Positions 50,225-60,139 of a stretch of 64,000 bases of DNA are shown here, piece by piece (positions within the stretch are counted from its first letter, which is position 1; each line of letters starts with the position of its first letter). A program made the translations under genes and the position numbers. The DNA lies in assembly GCA_024516035.1 (NCBI GenBank), contig CM044966.1, positions 4,162,565-4,226,564 of the forward strand, in the 5' to 3' direction. The stretch comes from Bactericera cockerelli. Lineage: Eukaryota; Arthropoda; Insecta; Hemiptera; Triozidae. The notes under the pieces were generated by a model that worked only from the letters and a program-made list of their open reading frames with translations, was not told the DNA's origin and ran no database searches.

Positions 50225-50516
50225 AGAAAATTTATAGTAAGCTAGGAAACATAGTAAACAAGGATGGATCCCCTATTTCTATAAATGAAGCGCTTTGCTC
50301 TTATTACAAAAAATTGTTCTTTGAGGCTAACAAAATAAAAAAGGATAAAGGATACGCCTACCTTTGGACCAGAGACGGAAAAATACTGTTGAAAAAAACT
50401 GAGGAAGCCAACACTATGAAAATTCTATGCAAGGATGATTTGAGCAAAAAATATAATGTAATGATCCACCCTATATACAATAAGAGTATCTTATCACAAA
50501 GTAAAGCTCACTAAAT
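50225..50516 (+). pseudogene. FP-type C-terminal domain of a retrotransposon ORF1-like protein
   Basis: An open frame encodes LGNIVNKDGSPISINEALCS then GYAYLWTRDGKILLKKTE and MKILCKDDLSKK. The aromatic-x-WT-x-(D/N)G-x-(I/V) with following basic and acidic residues is the pattern of the baculovirus FP25K-like C-terminal domain found in many insect retroelement ORF1 and zinc-finger proteins. The first ATG is at 50314, but homology-like sequence starts earlier, so this is a 5'-truncated fragment joined to a (CT)n tract. Confidence 0.6.
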
Positions 50517-50900
50517 AATAGTATTTCTTTGTTGAGAAATCTGTATAACAAAAATAAATTCTATATGTTGTAGATGCTACTGTGCTATGTTGCTGTTGTT
50601 GTAGTGAGTGGATAGGGAATAGCCAAACTGAAAAAACTGTTATCTAATTAAGAAATTTGGTAATCTCTTGTGACATTGAATATAGAGCTCCAGCATGTTA
50701 AATTGAATATAATTATTAGCAACCTAATATCAATAACTATTTTTTAATATTTTCAAATTATAAGCCATTATGTAAAATTTAATTAAATAGCCAAATATTG
50801 CGGAGAGACAACATCTCCCAATAAGTTAGAATTAGCTTAGGAGATTATTATTATGTACCCTTAAAATTGTAAAAATAAATGAAAATTATTCAATTCAATT
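50517..50900. other. Probable 3' untranslated part of the preceding retroelement
   Basis: Non-coding, ending with TTGTAAAAATAAATGAAAATTATTC and (AATTC)n at 50890-50907, which could be the element's simple-repeat tail. Confidence 0.45.
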
Positions 50901-50904
50901 CAAT

Positions 50905-50985
50905 TCTCTTCCCTAATCTCTCTCTTTTTCTCTCTCTCTCTTTTCTCTGTCTCTCCCTCTGTCTCCCCCCCCCCCTTCGTCTCTG

Positions 50986-51017
<32 letters not shown>

Positions 51018-51612
51018 CCCTCCTATCTCTCTCTCCCCTTCTCTCTCTCTCCTCTCCTCCTCTCTCTCCCCTTCTCTCTCTCTCCTCCTCTCTCTCTCTC
51101 TCCTCCTCTCTCTCTCTCTCTTTCTCTCTCTCCTCCTCTCTCCCTCTCTCTCTCTGTCTCACCCTCCCCTCTCTCTCTCGCTCTCCCCTCCTATCTCTCT
51201 CCTCCCCTTCTTCTCTCTCTCCTCCTCTCTCTCTCCCCTTCTCTCTCTCTCCTCCTCTCTCTCTCTCTCCTCCTCTCTCTCTCTCTCTCTTTCTCTCTCT
51301 CCTCCTCTCTCTCTCTCTCTCTCTGTCTCACCCTCCCTCTCTCTCTCGCTCTCCCCTCCTATCTCTCTCTCCCCTTCTCTCTCTCTCCTCCTCTCTCTCT
51401 CCCCTTCTCTCTCTCTCCTCCTCTCTCTCTCTCTCCTCCTCTCCTCTCTCTCTTTCTCTCTCTCCTCCTCTCTCCCTCTCTCTCTCTGTCTCACCCTCCT
51501 CTCTCTCTCGCTCTCCCCTCCTATCTCTCTCTCCCTTCTCTCTCTTCCTCCTCTCTCTCTCCCCTCTCTCTCTCTCTCCTCCTCTCTCTTCTCTCCTTCT
51601 CTCTTCTCTCTT

Positions 51613-51643
<31 letters not shown>

Positions 51644-51690
51644 CCTCCTCTCTCTCTCCTCTTCTCTCCTTCTCTCTCTCTTTCTAGTCC
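50905..51690. repeat. (CT)n array with ~170-base higher-order period
   Basis: The rare word GTCTCAC(C/T)CTCC occurs at 50985, 51155, 51325 and 51488, spacings 170, 170 and 163. Between them, TCTCCCCTCCTATCTC, CTCCCCTTCTC and CTTTCTC recur in the same order. So this is a tandem array of a pyrimidine-only unit, not a simple microsatellite. Confidence 0.88.
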
Positions 51691-51997
51691 TTTTTCCTTA
51701 CTATCCTCTCCAGTTTTCGTAATTTTAAAGGGAAAATTTTCGAAATTTCTGCTGAAATTTTCTCTGTACGAATTTTCATCTTCATATTCTTTGCCCCTGA
51801 AAATTTTCTTTGGAATCGGGCAAATTTCCACTTGAACAAGTTCTGTTTATTGAGATCATATATTTATGACCGAGTTCTGGCCTTTGCAGGTCAACGACAT
51901 TTGACTTTTGAATTCCTGGAAATTATGAAGATGGTATTTGGCCAAAAAAAATTTTTTGGTTGCTTTAGCAGCTTTAGCTTATACTTCTCTTTTACCT
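51691..51997. other. Unassigned stretch
   Basis: Ordinary DNA; no recognised repeat or gene. Confidence 0.4.
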
Positions 51998-52200
51998 GTA
52001 GTCACCTGGGCCTAGCAGTAGCATGCTCGGCTTGCACTTCAGGTGACCCGGGTTCGAATCCCGGCGGAGTCGGAATTTACTCTGAGCGTCAGGGGCCTAC
52101 CCTAGCCTCGTGAGGACAATTGAGGTAGTTGTAGAGTGGGCAATGATGAATGACGGCGCTACGAGATTGATATTCGAATAATGATGGGTTGGTTGGAGAT
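51998..52200 (+). repeat. SINE-D (tRNA-derived)
   Basis: CACCTGGGCCTAGCAGTAGC (A-box) and GACCCGGGTTCGAATCCCGG (B-box) form a good tRNA-like head. Body GAATTTACTCTGAGCGTCAG to ATGATGAATGACGG. Single copy in this window. Confidence 0.75.
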
Positions 52201-52884
52201 ATGATGCATTAGTTCTCGTAATGTTGATGCTACTCACTGAAAATTGCGACATAATAACATAAATAACTAGCAAATTATCTTATCATACTTATCCTTTACC
52301 TAAATTTTCCTGGTTCACCCTGGGCAACGCATTGACATGCGGCTAAAGTACTGACAATTTTGGCGATCAGACAATCACTGCCTTCAGATTTCTTCAACAA
52401 GTTTATTACACATGTCTTCTCACTTTGAGATGTGTAATAAATAAATAAATAAATGTAATGTAAATAGCCATTTACATTACAATTTTAACATCAATACATA
52501 AAACACAATAAAGTTGTACAAAATCAGATGGGTATCTGAGGCCTCTCCTTATAAGGAGGCATGTGAACAATCGGTCCAAACCCGGGCTACAGATTAAAAT
52601 AAAATTAAAATGTGTTATAAATAAATACATTAATAAATAAACCTGGTTCCAATTCCAATACGATAAATAAAGAACCTCAATTCGAAACGGGCTTTTATAT
52701 TATTATTATGATTCTCAGGTATCTCTTATCGAAGGTGTGAAGCACCGAGAGGGTGTTACACCTGGAGCGGATCTATGATCAAGTCTCCTGGTGCTCTGTT
52801 CACAATGTGGGGAGAATATTAGCTGATGGACTTGATTGTACACCGTATTCTCCCCTGTGGTCATTTCCCTTACTAGTCTCGTCA
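52201..52884. repeat. Mostly unassigned; dispersed repeat at 52450-52590
   Basis: GTACAAAATCAGATGGGTATC and AAGGAGGCATGTGAACA match the repeat near 35850. (AAATA)n runs at 52440-52455 and 52618-52645. GGGAGAATA (52810) is inverted at TATTCTCCC (52847). Confidence 0.5.
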
Positions 52885-53076
52885 TTAATCTGATGGGAAA
52901 ACAATTTTGTGGTTTTGGAGTGGTTCCAAAAGACCACTTCTGTAGATTTTCACATTGTGAATTGTGCTCACAGGAATCGTCTCTATGAGACTTTCGATCT
53001 GTGAGGGACTTGATTCGATAACGAAGCTAACTCTTCCACACACAAAGGGCCCAATGTGGCTGAGGTGTATGGGCAA
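52885..53076 (-). CDS. Small ORF of unknown origin
   Basis: A 63-codon minus-strand frame with balanced composition (PIHLSHIGPFVCGRVSFVIE, then ESLIETIPVSTIHNVKIYRS, then LLEPLQNHKIVFPSD). It reads like a genuine protein piece rather than random AT-rich DNA, with regular hydrophobic alternation. I do not recognise it. It could be an exon of a host gene or the end of a transposon protein; there is no supporting context. Confidence 0.35.
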   Translation of the reverse strand: MPIHLSHIGPFVCGRVSFVIESSPSQIESLIETIPVSTIHNVKIYRSGLLEPLQNHKIVFPSD

Positions 53077-53353
53077 CCCAAACCTAAAAGAAGACTTGAC
53101 TTTATGAAATGAAATGAGTGCTGATTGCAGAGGTTTCCATTTATTTATTTTATTTATTTAGAAACTCTTTATTAGTAGGTAGAACATATATATACAGACA
53201 AATAATGGTAAAAATTAAATATAAAAGTTGACAATATTAATAATATAAACAAGGAAAAAAACAAAATATATACATATGTCCTAACTAAAGGGCGGTGTTA
53301 TTGCCTATGGCAATCTCCTTCATCTGGGCGATGAGGTCGCCTACTTCTATGCC

Positions 53354-53388
<35 letters not shown>

Positions 53389-53850
53389 GAAATACTTCAC
53401 TGTCAAACTACCTAGATCACTTATTGCAACTCAGGGCATTAAATATAAAAGACAATAGAATAAGTAGTGAACCAAGAGCCAAAATTAAAGCCTGTAGCGT
53501 TATCTTTATTTTATTTATTTACACATAATTCTTTTACAAAACAATCGATAACAATAAATTTATATTAAAAAACTTCGAAGTATGTACAAAAAAATAAAGT
53601 ACAATATAAATTTTTAATTACAATTGTTTTGTAATCCGGGGCGAAGTTAATGCCTTAGGCATTCTCTACTACTTAACATTTCTCTCTCTCTTTCACTCAA
53701 CTTTCTCTCTCACCGAAACTCTCAATTTGAAAAGCTGTTCACACGCATTATTATGTTGGTCAAAATCAAAAAATAAAAAAAGAAAAAAGATTTTCTTCCC
53801 CCTTTTCTGTTTTTTATTCTCTTTCAATGATGAAAATACTATCCTTGTCC
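53077..53850. repeat. R-tail repeat (53160-53325, minus) and (ATT)n in unassigned DNA
   Basis: The R-tail has AACTCTTTATTAGTAGG at its end, and TATTGCCTATGGCAATCTC at the other. (ATT)n at 53357-53390. The rest is AT-rich without features. Confidence 0.6.
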
Positions 53851-54010
53851 CAGCTGGGTTTCGAACCCGCGACCCTTGGATTGACTCAGTACACGAATTT
53901 TTCCTCATTAATTTGAGTTTGTAACCACATAATAATAAGACTCTGAGGGTTAGGTGGTAGAAAATGCTTTGAACATTAACCTCGCCTGGTGGTTACCTTC
54001 CAAAGAGTGT
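53851..54010. repeat. SINE-A head scrap (minus) and SINE-E body (plus)
   Basis: CAGCTGGGTTTCGAACCCGC at 53852-53871 is an inverted B-box region. TTTTTCCTCATTAATTTGAG to GGTGGTTACCTTCC is a SINE-E body without its head. Confidence 0.65.
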
Positions 54011-54233
54011 TTGTTATTATTATTTAACCGCTGAGCTCGCAGTAACGCTGATTATTATTTATTATATTTATTTAATAAAAAATAATTTTTTATAAAATTA
54101 TTCTTAATTTTGTTATATTATTATTTTTATTTATTATATTGCTTATATTGATAATAATATTTTATTTACTATATTATATTATGCTTATATTAATATATTT
54201 CATTTATTATATGTTTATATTTATGTATTATGT

Positions 54234-54545
54234 AGTCACTGTGGCAGAGCGAGTTAGCGCGCTAGGCATTGCACACATGGTGACCTGGGTTCGATTCCCA
54301 GCGGGGGAGGATTTTTTCTGCTCTGTACTTGGATGTTCGGGGTCCACTCATACCTCGTGAGGAAAAATGAGTAGTTACTTGTATGAGTAACGACCAGTGG
54401 CGGCATTACCAGAGTAAAAAAGAAATTAATGTAATAGAATAATTCGAAATGTAAAGGAGGCTCTTAGTAATGCTGCGCTACCCACAAAAATTGTGAAGAG
54501 GCCTTGTGCTTCACCACAAAGAAATTCGTACATATATACATATTT
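54234..54545 (+). repeat. SINE-C, full length
   Basis: GTCACTGTGGCAGAGCGAGT and GGGTTCGATTCCCAGCGGG form the tRNA-like head. The body includes CCTCGTGAGGAAAAATGAG, AACGACCAGTGGCGGCATTA and GAAGAGGCCTTGTGCTTCAC. About 310 bases; the reference copy for headless fragments at 12475 and 22380. Confidence 0.8.
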
Positions 54546-54705
54546 ATGTATTATTTTATTATGCTTACATTGATAATAATAATTATTTTATTTATTATAT
54601 TGTTATGGTTTTATTAATAATAATGTTATGATCCTTCATAACTATACAACGTGCCACAGGCATTGAAAAAATTACTCAAGAATAAAGATATTGTGCAGTG
54701 ACCGA
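54546..54705. other. AT-rich spacer
   Basis: Nothing recognised. Confidence 0.4.
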
Positions 54706-54707
54706 AT

Positions 54708-54772
<65 letters not shown>

Positions 54773-55080
54773 GAGAGAAAGAGATAATGTAAAAGAAAGA
54801 AAGAAAGAGATAATACAAGTAATAAAGAATAGAGGGAGAGAAAGAGAGGAGCAAGAGAGAGGGGTAAAGAGAGAGTGAAAGAGTAAGTGGAAAAGAGATA
54901 GAGAAATAAGAGGGATAGAATAGAGAGAGAGACTACAAGTAATAAAGAATAGAGAGAGAAAGAGAGGAGTAGAGAGAGAATGCAAGTAATAAAGAAAAGA
55001 GAGAGAAAAAAAAAGAAAAAGAGAACGAGATAAAAAAATAAATAAATAAAAGCGTAGAGCTGAAAATAATGAGCGAAAGA
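54706..55080. repeat. (GA)n microsatellite
   Basis: Pure GA at 54711-54768, then interrupted GA with a repeated TACAAGTAATAAAGAATAGAG word. Confidence 0.93.
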
Positions 55081-55430
55081 AAATGAAAAAGTTTGCTAAA
55101 CTTTCTATTATTACCGCTCGCTGGGAAGGGAAACAATTTGGAACAGTTGGAAAATTTAAAACTTTCACTCACATACTTTGAATAATAATAATAATTATAT
55201 GTTTTAGGCACCAGTTGTTAATTTACAATTAAAATATATACAGGATGGGAATATACTTTAATAATATTAATAATTATATATTTTGGGCACCCGTTGTTAA
55301 TTGACAATTAAAATATATATATAAGATGGGAAAATACTTTTATAATATAAATATGTAATTATATGTTTTAGACACCAGTTGTTAATTTTCAATTATGTAA
55401 AAAAAAAAAAAATCAAAGTAACTAAAGTAT
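54920..55430. repeat. Duplicated segment left of the odorant receptor
   Basis: GTAATAAAGAATAGAGAG onwards, including GCGTAGAGCTGAAAATAATG, GGGAAACAATTTGGAACAG and two to three tandem TTTTAGGCACCAGTTGTTAA units, matches 62170-62600. Confidence 0.85.
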
Positions 55431-55529
55431 ATAATGGATGGCATAACTTGCCACCACAAGACTGGAAAAATGATACAAACACTCAAAAAAAAAATCACTG
55501 AAAAAAAGACATTTTTCATACGTAGGTAG

Positions 55530-55625
55530 CAAAATTTTAAACGAGACACCTGAAGATATAAAGGATAAAGGACAATACAAATTTAACAATTTTAAAATAC
55601 AGACTGAAACAAGGGCTCCCGCCCC
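55530..55625 (+). pseudogene. LINE reverse-transcriptase C-terminal scrap
   Basis: A frame reading VGSKILNETPEDIKDKGQYK, then FNNFKIQTETR, fits the last 30 or so residues of Jockey/R1-type reverse transcriptases, which end in a similar N-x-L/T-P-x-x-I-K pattern. Too short to classify. Confidence 0.4.
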
Positions 55626-55724
55626 ATCTTCACCACACCACGAATTCTTCTCCGAGTTCCTCTGATCCTCATACTCGTAGCATTAATTGTAATTGTTCTG
55701 ACTGAAAAGTGAATTATTATTATT

Positions 55725-56152
55725 ATTATACAACGCTTTATTAGGTATAAATGGACATTATGTACATACAAATAATTAACAGTGAAAAAAAATGGAAACA
55801 ATATATACAATAAAAATGAAAAGAAATTATATAAAAACACTAGCGGGCTGTAGCCCGCTTTGCGGGCCGAGGCATGGCCGTGAAAGCAAAAAGTCCTTTT
55901 TCGCTAATGGCAGGTGTTGTAGTGGGAATTTCGAAAAATCCCGTCTTATTGCACATCTAGACTATAAGACAAAGCTACCTACCAAATTTCAGCTTCCGGG
56001 GACTTACCAGTTCGGAGAAACAGTGATGAATCAGTGAGTGAGTGAGTGAATCAGTCAGTCAGTCAGTGAGTGAAATTCTCTTATATAAGTATAGATAAGT
56101 TCTAACTAAAGGGCGGGGTTATTGCCTATGGCAATCTCTTCCACCCAACCCT
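55725..56152 (-). repeat. R-tail repeat split by Helitron B
   Basis: Left part 55725-55839 (CAACGCTTTATTAGGTATAA) and right part 56096-56152 (AACTAAAGGGCGGGGTTATT) rejoin across the Helitron. Confidence 0.7.
55840..56095 (-). mobile_element. Non-autonomous Helitron copy B
   Basis: Minus strand starts TCTATACTTATATAAGAGAA and ends with the GCGGGC hairpin and CTAG, between A55839 and T56096. 256 bases. With copy D it forms a subfamily by its start sequence. Confidence 0.85.
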
Positions 56153-56206
56153 TTCTGAACTACCACTTCTGAAACCCACGAACCGCCATTGATTATTGTG
56201 AAACAT

Positions 56207-57547
56207 TCATTTCCCTATTTGAAATCGCAGCAGATTGAGAAGAGAGTAGATGAGTTTAAACGTCGACACCAGGAATTCGTGGCCCAGCTGCCAAGGCTTG
56301 ATGACGCATGCGCAGTACTGCTCTTTCTGGTTGAAGCGAACAAAAAACAGCACAGCGCGGCGCACTCTAGCGGAACAGTTGTACCACTCACTCGCCAACA
56401 GAGCGCGCGCGAGTCGACAATTACAATCATTGAGCTTCTCGTAACAGGAGAAATTAAGGACGTGTGCGATGAGGAATCCAAACACCGAGACGAAGGGGAC
56501 CAACCGAGCTTGACCAGTGAAGACGAACATCACGGTGAGCAGGTAAAAGATAATCAAGAAGAAAATTCCGAACCCACGGACGTGGTTGATAAACATCCAA
56601 TAGTTCTCTAGTTTGTGTCGCGCTAGAAGGAGCCGCCTGTGGAAGAAGACAATTTGTTTCACGTAGAAATAGTCGTACGTGCCATCATGCAACGCCTGTG
56701 GTAGTTGACCGCTGTGTTCACATGGGTGTCTGTCGATTCGAGAAAGTTTCTTGTTTTCCAGAAGGTTTTCATAGTAAACCACCTGTCCACTGCCGGTCCT
56801 GTGATCACTCCCGGTCAAGGCTGTCAACTCGGCTAACACTTGGAACTGAGCTGTCAGCCGGTACACAGACATGGGGAACATAACGAAACCCATGAAGATG
56901 ATGTTGACAAAGATAATGCCCATGCAGAAGATGTAAACGTAGAAATAGTAAAAGATTCGCGGGTCACTCAAGTCCAGTCCCGGGATGTAGAGGAACACGC
57001 AGAAGGTGTTGTGCGGGTGTTTCAACTTGTAGACTTCCCTCAGAAACTCTATTTCCTCCTCTGTTTTGGTGACAAACAAAGGCGCCGTGTGGTATAACAA
57101 AGCTTGAACAGCAGTCGTTACCAATATGAACCGACAGAGCAACGACTCTACTCTCTTCTGGTGCTTCAGTATTCTGTTGTGTCGGTGAGGCCAGGAAATG
57201 GATTCGGAGAAATTTACCAGGTCCAGAAATTGAGGGAAGTGCCATTGGAAGTAGACGAGGTCGAAAAAGCCGTAAGCCATAAGGATGGAGTCGGGAAACC
57301 GTTGACAGAAGAGTTCGAAGTTATTGGTTGCAACTTTTATCAGGCTGGCGACCACGCTGCAAGAGAAAAAGCCTAGGAGAGCCAAGATGAGGGTTGAGTA
57401 GGCGCGGTGGAGTTTGGTCTTCCAAGGCTCGTTGTAGAAGTGAGGCAGAGATATTATTCCCTGGATGTGAAGCAAGTAGAGGTATTGATTCAGGAGACTG
57501 TCCTTGGATACACCTGGACTTTCTGTTGAAACTTTCTGAGAAGACAT
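56207..57547 (-). CDS. Insect odorant receptor (7tm_6), single exon
   Basis: A 446-residue multi-pass membrane protein of the insect odorant receptor family. Such receptors form ligand-gated cation channels with the co-receptor Orco in olfactory neuron dendrites. Membrane segments lie near residues 51-71, 85-104, 137-157, 199-223, 322-343, 348-368 and 425-441, giving seven with the N-terminus inside as in the family. The long second extracellular loop (158-198) and the C-terminal region (LLASEWYNCSARVRRAVLFF, then a Pro near 418 and KLIYSLLNLL at 431-440) are typical. Start ATG at 57547, stop TGA at 56207; no interruption. Odorant receptor genes usually have several introns, whereas this one is a single reading frame. 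It is visibly richer in G+C than the DNA around it. The ligand cannot be predicted. Confidence 0.88.
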   Translation of the reverse strand: MSSQKVSTESPGVSKDSLLNQYLYLLHIQGIISLPHFYNEPWKTKLHRAYSTLILALLGFFSCSVVASLIKVATNNFELFCQRFPDSILMAYGFFDLVYFQWHFPQFLDLVNFSESISWPHRHNRILKHQKRVESLLCRFILVTTAVQALLYHTAPLFVTKTEEEIEFLREVYKLKHPHNTFCVFLYIPGLDLSDPRIFYYFYVYIFCMGIIFVNIIFMGFVMFPMSVYRLTAQFQVLAELTALTGSDHRTGSGQVVYYENLLENKKLSRIDRHPCEHSGQLPQALHDGTYDYFYVKQIVFFHRRLLLARHKLENYWMFINHVRGFGIFFLIIFYLLTVMFVFTGQARLVPFVSVFGFLIAHVLNFSCYEKLNDCNCRLARALLASEWYNCSARVRRAVLFFVRFNQKEQYCACVIKPWQLGHEFLVSTFKLIYSLLNLLRFQIGK

Positions 57548-58522
57548 CGGAAAGATAATTTTTACTTTTATCGATCTCAGTAGATTTCAGGATCAGTTTA
57601 ACAATTCAGAGGGGCAACGCACGTCATCCAATTGTGAAATGTGGAAGTTGGAGAGCCAAAATCAAACAACCTCATCAGTCCGTTGAACATTTCCGACAGC
57701 AAATAGGTTGGAAAAAAAGTCACAGTATCTTGGACAGTGAGTATTATGGTAAATTATCTGTACCAAAGCAGTTATGGGCACTGCCCCCAGATCCTCAAAG
57801 TTGGACGAAATATTTTGTTTTAGAAAATGTTAATGAAATTTTAATTCAAGCTCGAACAAATAAGCTGGAAACAGCTCTCCCGGTTTGTTCTGATATTCAT
57901 GTGGAACTAGTACAACTTCTCATTTTTACTTTCCTTATCCTCATTTTTAAATAGAATGTAGGAAAAACAATACTCTCCCATATAAAACAAATTTGAAGAG
58001 AATCAGTTGATAACTCTTGTAAAAACAAGTGATTTAGTAAAAAATCTCTGATTTCAGCGATGATAAAAGTTGAAAATTTTGATTACCATTAACGAGAAAA
58101 TACTGTGTACGTAATTGGCAGTCTATTTAATTTGATTTAAGATAATTCGTTTATTAGAAAGTTTATTAAACATGAAAAACTTATTTAGTTTAACATATTT
58201 CGATTTGATCACTAGGAAATTTTCTGAATTTCTGGTACGACTTTCTAGTACGATGGCTCAAGTTATAAAAACACTACGTGTAAAAATAGTCGTAAAAAAA
58301 AGTTATAAGGAAATAAAAGATCACGAATATATAATTGTTCGCACGGTTCTTACATGTGGATTTCTTTGTTTGTCAAAGGTTTTATGTAATAATTATGTAC
58401 ACAAATTAGACTTCGTCCTAAAAAAGGAAAACGCTGTATATTTCCTGTAGATCGTACATCACGAGTAGTAAACGCCCAAATTGCTCTGAAATGAAAAAGA
58501 TCGTGAAAACTCATCGTAAACA
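57548..58522. other. Upstream region of the odorant receptor with two unexplained open frames
   Basis: Plus-strand frames at 57634-57954 (includes WALPPDPQSWTKYFVLENVN) and 58172-58450 look less biased than random AT-rich DNA but match nothing I recognise. A diverged Z-family 3' end lies at 57953-58124 (CCATATAAAACAAATTTGAAG, ACTGTGTACGTAATTGGCAG). The receptor promoter should lie within the first few hundred bases; no clear TATA box is seen. Confidence 0.4.
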
Positions 58523-58763
58523 TCTTAATATATAAATGTCAAAGTCACTCACTGACCACTGACCACTGACTGATCATCGCTCTACAGCCCAAACCGTAAG
58601 TCCTAGGAAGCTGAAATTTGGTAGGTAGCTTTGTCTTATAGTCTAGATGTGCAATAAGACGGGATTTTTCGAAATTCCCACTACAACACCTGCCATTGGC
58701 GAAAAAGGATTTTTTGCTTTCACGGCCATGCCTCGGCCCGCAAAGCGGGCGACAGCCTGCTTG
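58523..58763 (+). mobile_element. Non-autonomous Helitron copy C
   Basis: Starts TCTTAATATATAAATGTC after A58522 and ends GCGGGCGACAGCCTGCTTG before T58764. The terminal tetranucleotide is mutated (CTTG instead of CTAG). 241 bases. Confidence 0.85.
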
Positions 58764-58770
58764 TTATACA

Positions 58771-59055
58771 TATAGGGTCTTTCAATAGGAATGATACATT
58801 TTTATTCTCACATATCTCACCTCACGTAATGTTTTTTCTACTGTCCCAGGTATCAAATGAATAATTAGACTTTCCCATTTTATAATGCAGCGTTTAACAA
58901 ATCCTGAACGTTTACAAGTTTTCAAAACTTACTACCAAAGTTTGAGTTCAGTTGTGGGTGCTCAACGTTTATTTCGCAGTGAATTGGATCGCCATCACCC
59001 GTAAACTCGGCAGCTTATACACCGAACCGTGTGGACAAGTTTGAGTAAAGAAACT
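58771..59055 (+). pseudogene. N-terminal part of a DUF4817-type transposase
   Basis: From the ATG at 58885: MQRLTNPERLQVFKTYYQSL, then SSVVGAQRLFRSELDRHHP, a TAA stop (59002-59004), then TRQLIHRTVW in the same frame. The E-R-x-x-V...Y...V-x-A-Q-R-x-F-R pattern is the N-terminal helix-turn-helix of insect DUF4817 transposons. The in-frame stop and the cut at about 59055 make it a pseudogene. The upstream TAGGGTCTTTCAATAGGAAT may be the transposon end. Confidence 0.65.
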
Positions 59056-59097
59056 CAAACTCTTTATAATTATACTGAATCCCTTTTTATTAAAAAA

Positions 59098-59440
59098 TTA
59101 ATGGTTGGGTGGAAGAGATTCATCATCATAAGGTGGCGTCATCGTGAACGATGGTAGGCAGACAGTGGAGGAATGACTCAGCACTTCTACCACTGTCTTT
59201 ACAAAGAGGTTAATAATTGACAAGGGCCCCCAGAACCAAGTCAATGCTGGTCTACTCCCTGTTTATAGTCCCCCAGCTAGACTTTTGCCAGAGGAAGAGA
59301 TTGCCAAAGGCAATAACCCCGCCCTTTAGTTAGGACATATATTTTTTTTTTTTTTTTTTTTTTCTTCTATTATATTGTTTTTCAATTTGTAATTATTTGT
59401 GTTATATAATATGTCCTACTAATAAAGAGTAAATAAATAA
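59098..59440 (+). repeat. R-tail repeat with an inserted GACTATAAACAGG unit (inverted)
   Basis: R-tail at 59098-59125 and 59285-59440 is split by the inverse of the 37500-37720 unit (CGATGGTAGGCAGACAGTGG, AGTCAATGCTGGTCTACTCC). A T-run (59341-59363) and (AAATA)n end follow. Confidence 0.65.
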
Positions 59441-59805
59441 ATAAATCCCACTCTATAAATACCATTTTAGTCCAGTTTATGTGGCAGCACCCCCAAAACA
59501 TTTTACCACCGACCGTTCCTGCTCAAGAGACACAAAATGCTATTCCAATATATTATGGCATTCTTCCTCTATCAAGTCTAATAACTAAGCAGCATAATAC
59601 TGTAATTACATTTACATAGAAAAAGGGTAATTAAATAATTATTTTATCGTAAATTTCTTATAATTATACTCTATTGACACGTGTTGCCTGATATCGGTTG
59701 GGTGGAAGAGCTCACAGTTTGAGAATCCTGCCGTTAAAGCCATAAAAAAAAATATTTCGAGAACAAAAGCTTCCCCTTCTTTGGAACTAAATGGTTCTTG
59801 GATAT
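59441..59805. other. Unassigned stretch
   Basis: No gene or known repeat; one R-tail-like GGTTGGGTGGAAGAG at 59697. Confidence 0.4.
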
Positions 59806-59813
59806 TCATAGAG

Positions 59814-60110
59814 TAGCGGTTCCCAACCGGTGGGCCGCGGGCAGCTCGCTACTGGGCCGCGGATGCTGACCGAAAAACCAGAAATAATGTTAAAATAGTG
59901 TAAAAGCAATTGGGGTGGGCCGCAAAATTGTTTTAATAATAATATTAAATACCGTTAGGTATTGTATATTTACATGACCAATTTACAAGAAACAAACAAA
60001 TTACAATTAATTAACACAAAACGAAATACATATCTCAAAAAATATTATTGGGCCAATAATATTTTTAAAATATTGTTGGGCTCCCAATCTAAAAAGGTTG
60101 GGAACCGCTG
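59814..60110. mobile_element. hAT-type MITE with perfect 8-bp duplication
   Basis: TAGCGGTTCCCAACC at the left and GGTTGGGAACCGCTG at the right (one mismatch in 15) bound 297 bases, flanked by TCATAGAG at 59806-59813 and 60111-60118. Shares its GC-rich left end with 7207-7384. Confidence 0.9.
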
Positions 60111-60139
60111 TCATAGAGTACTTGGATAATGCCTTAGAA

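Noticed and set aside
50879..51835. A 318-codon ORF, the longest plus-strand frame after the capsid gene
   Set aside because: It is a translation of a pyrimidine-only tandem array (Ser/Leu/Pro) and has antisense open frames of equal quality.
51998..52070. Possible genuine tRNA gene
   Set aside because: Good A and B boxes, but it continues into a SINE-like body without a terminator of four T directly after the acceptor stem.
56189..57376. Several plus-strand ORFs of 60-140 codons
   Set aside because: They are antisense shadows of the odorant receptor, which has membrane segments and family motifs.
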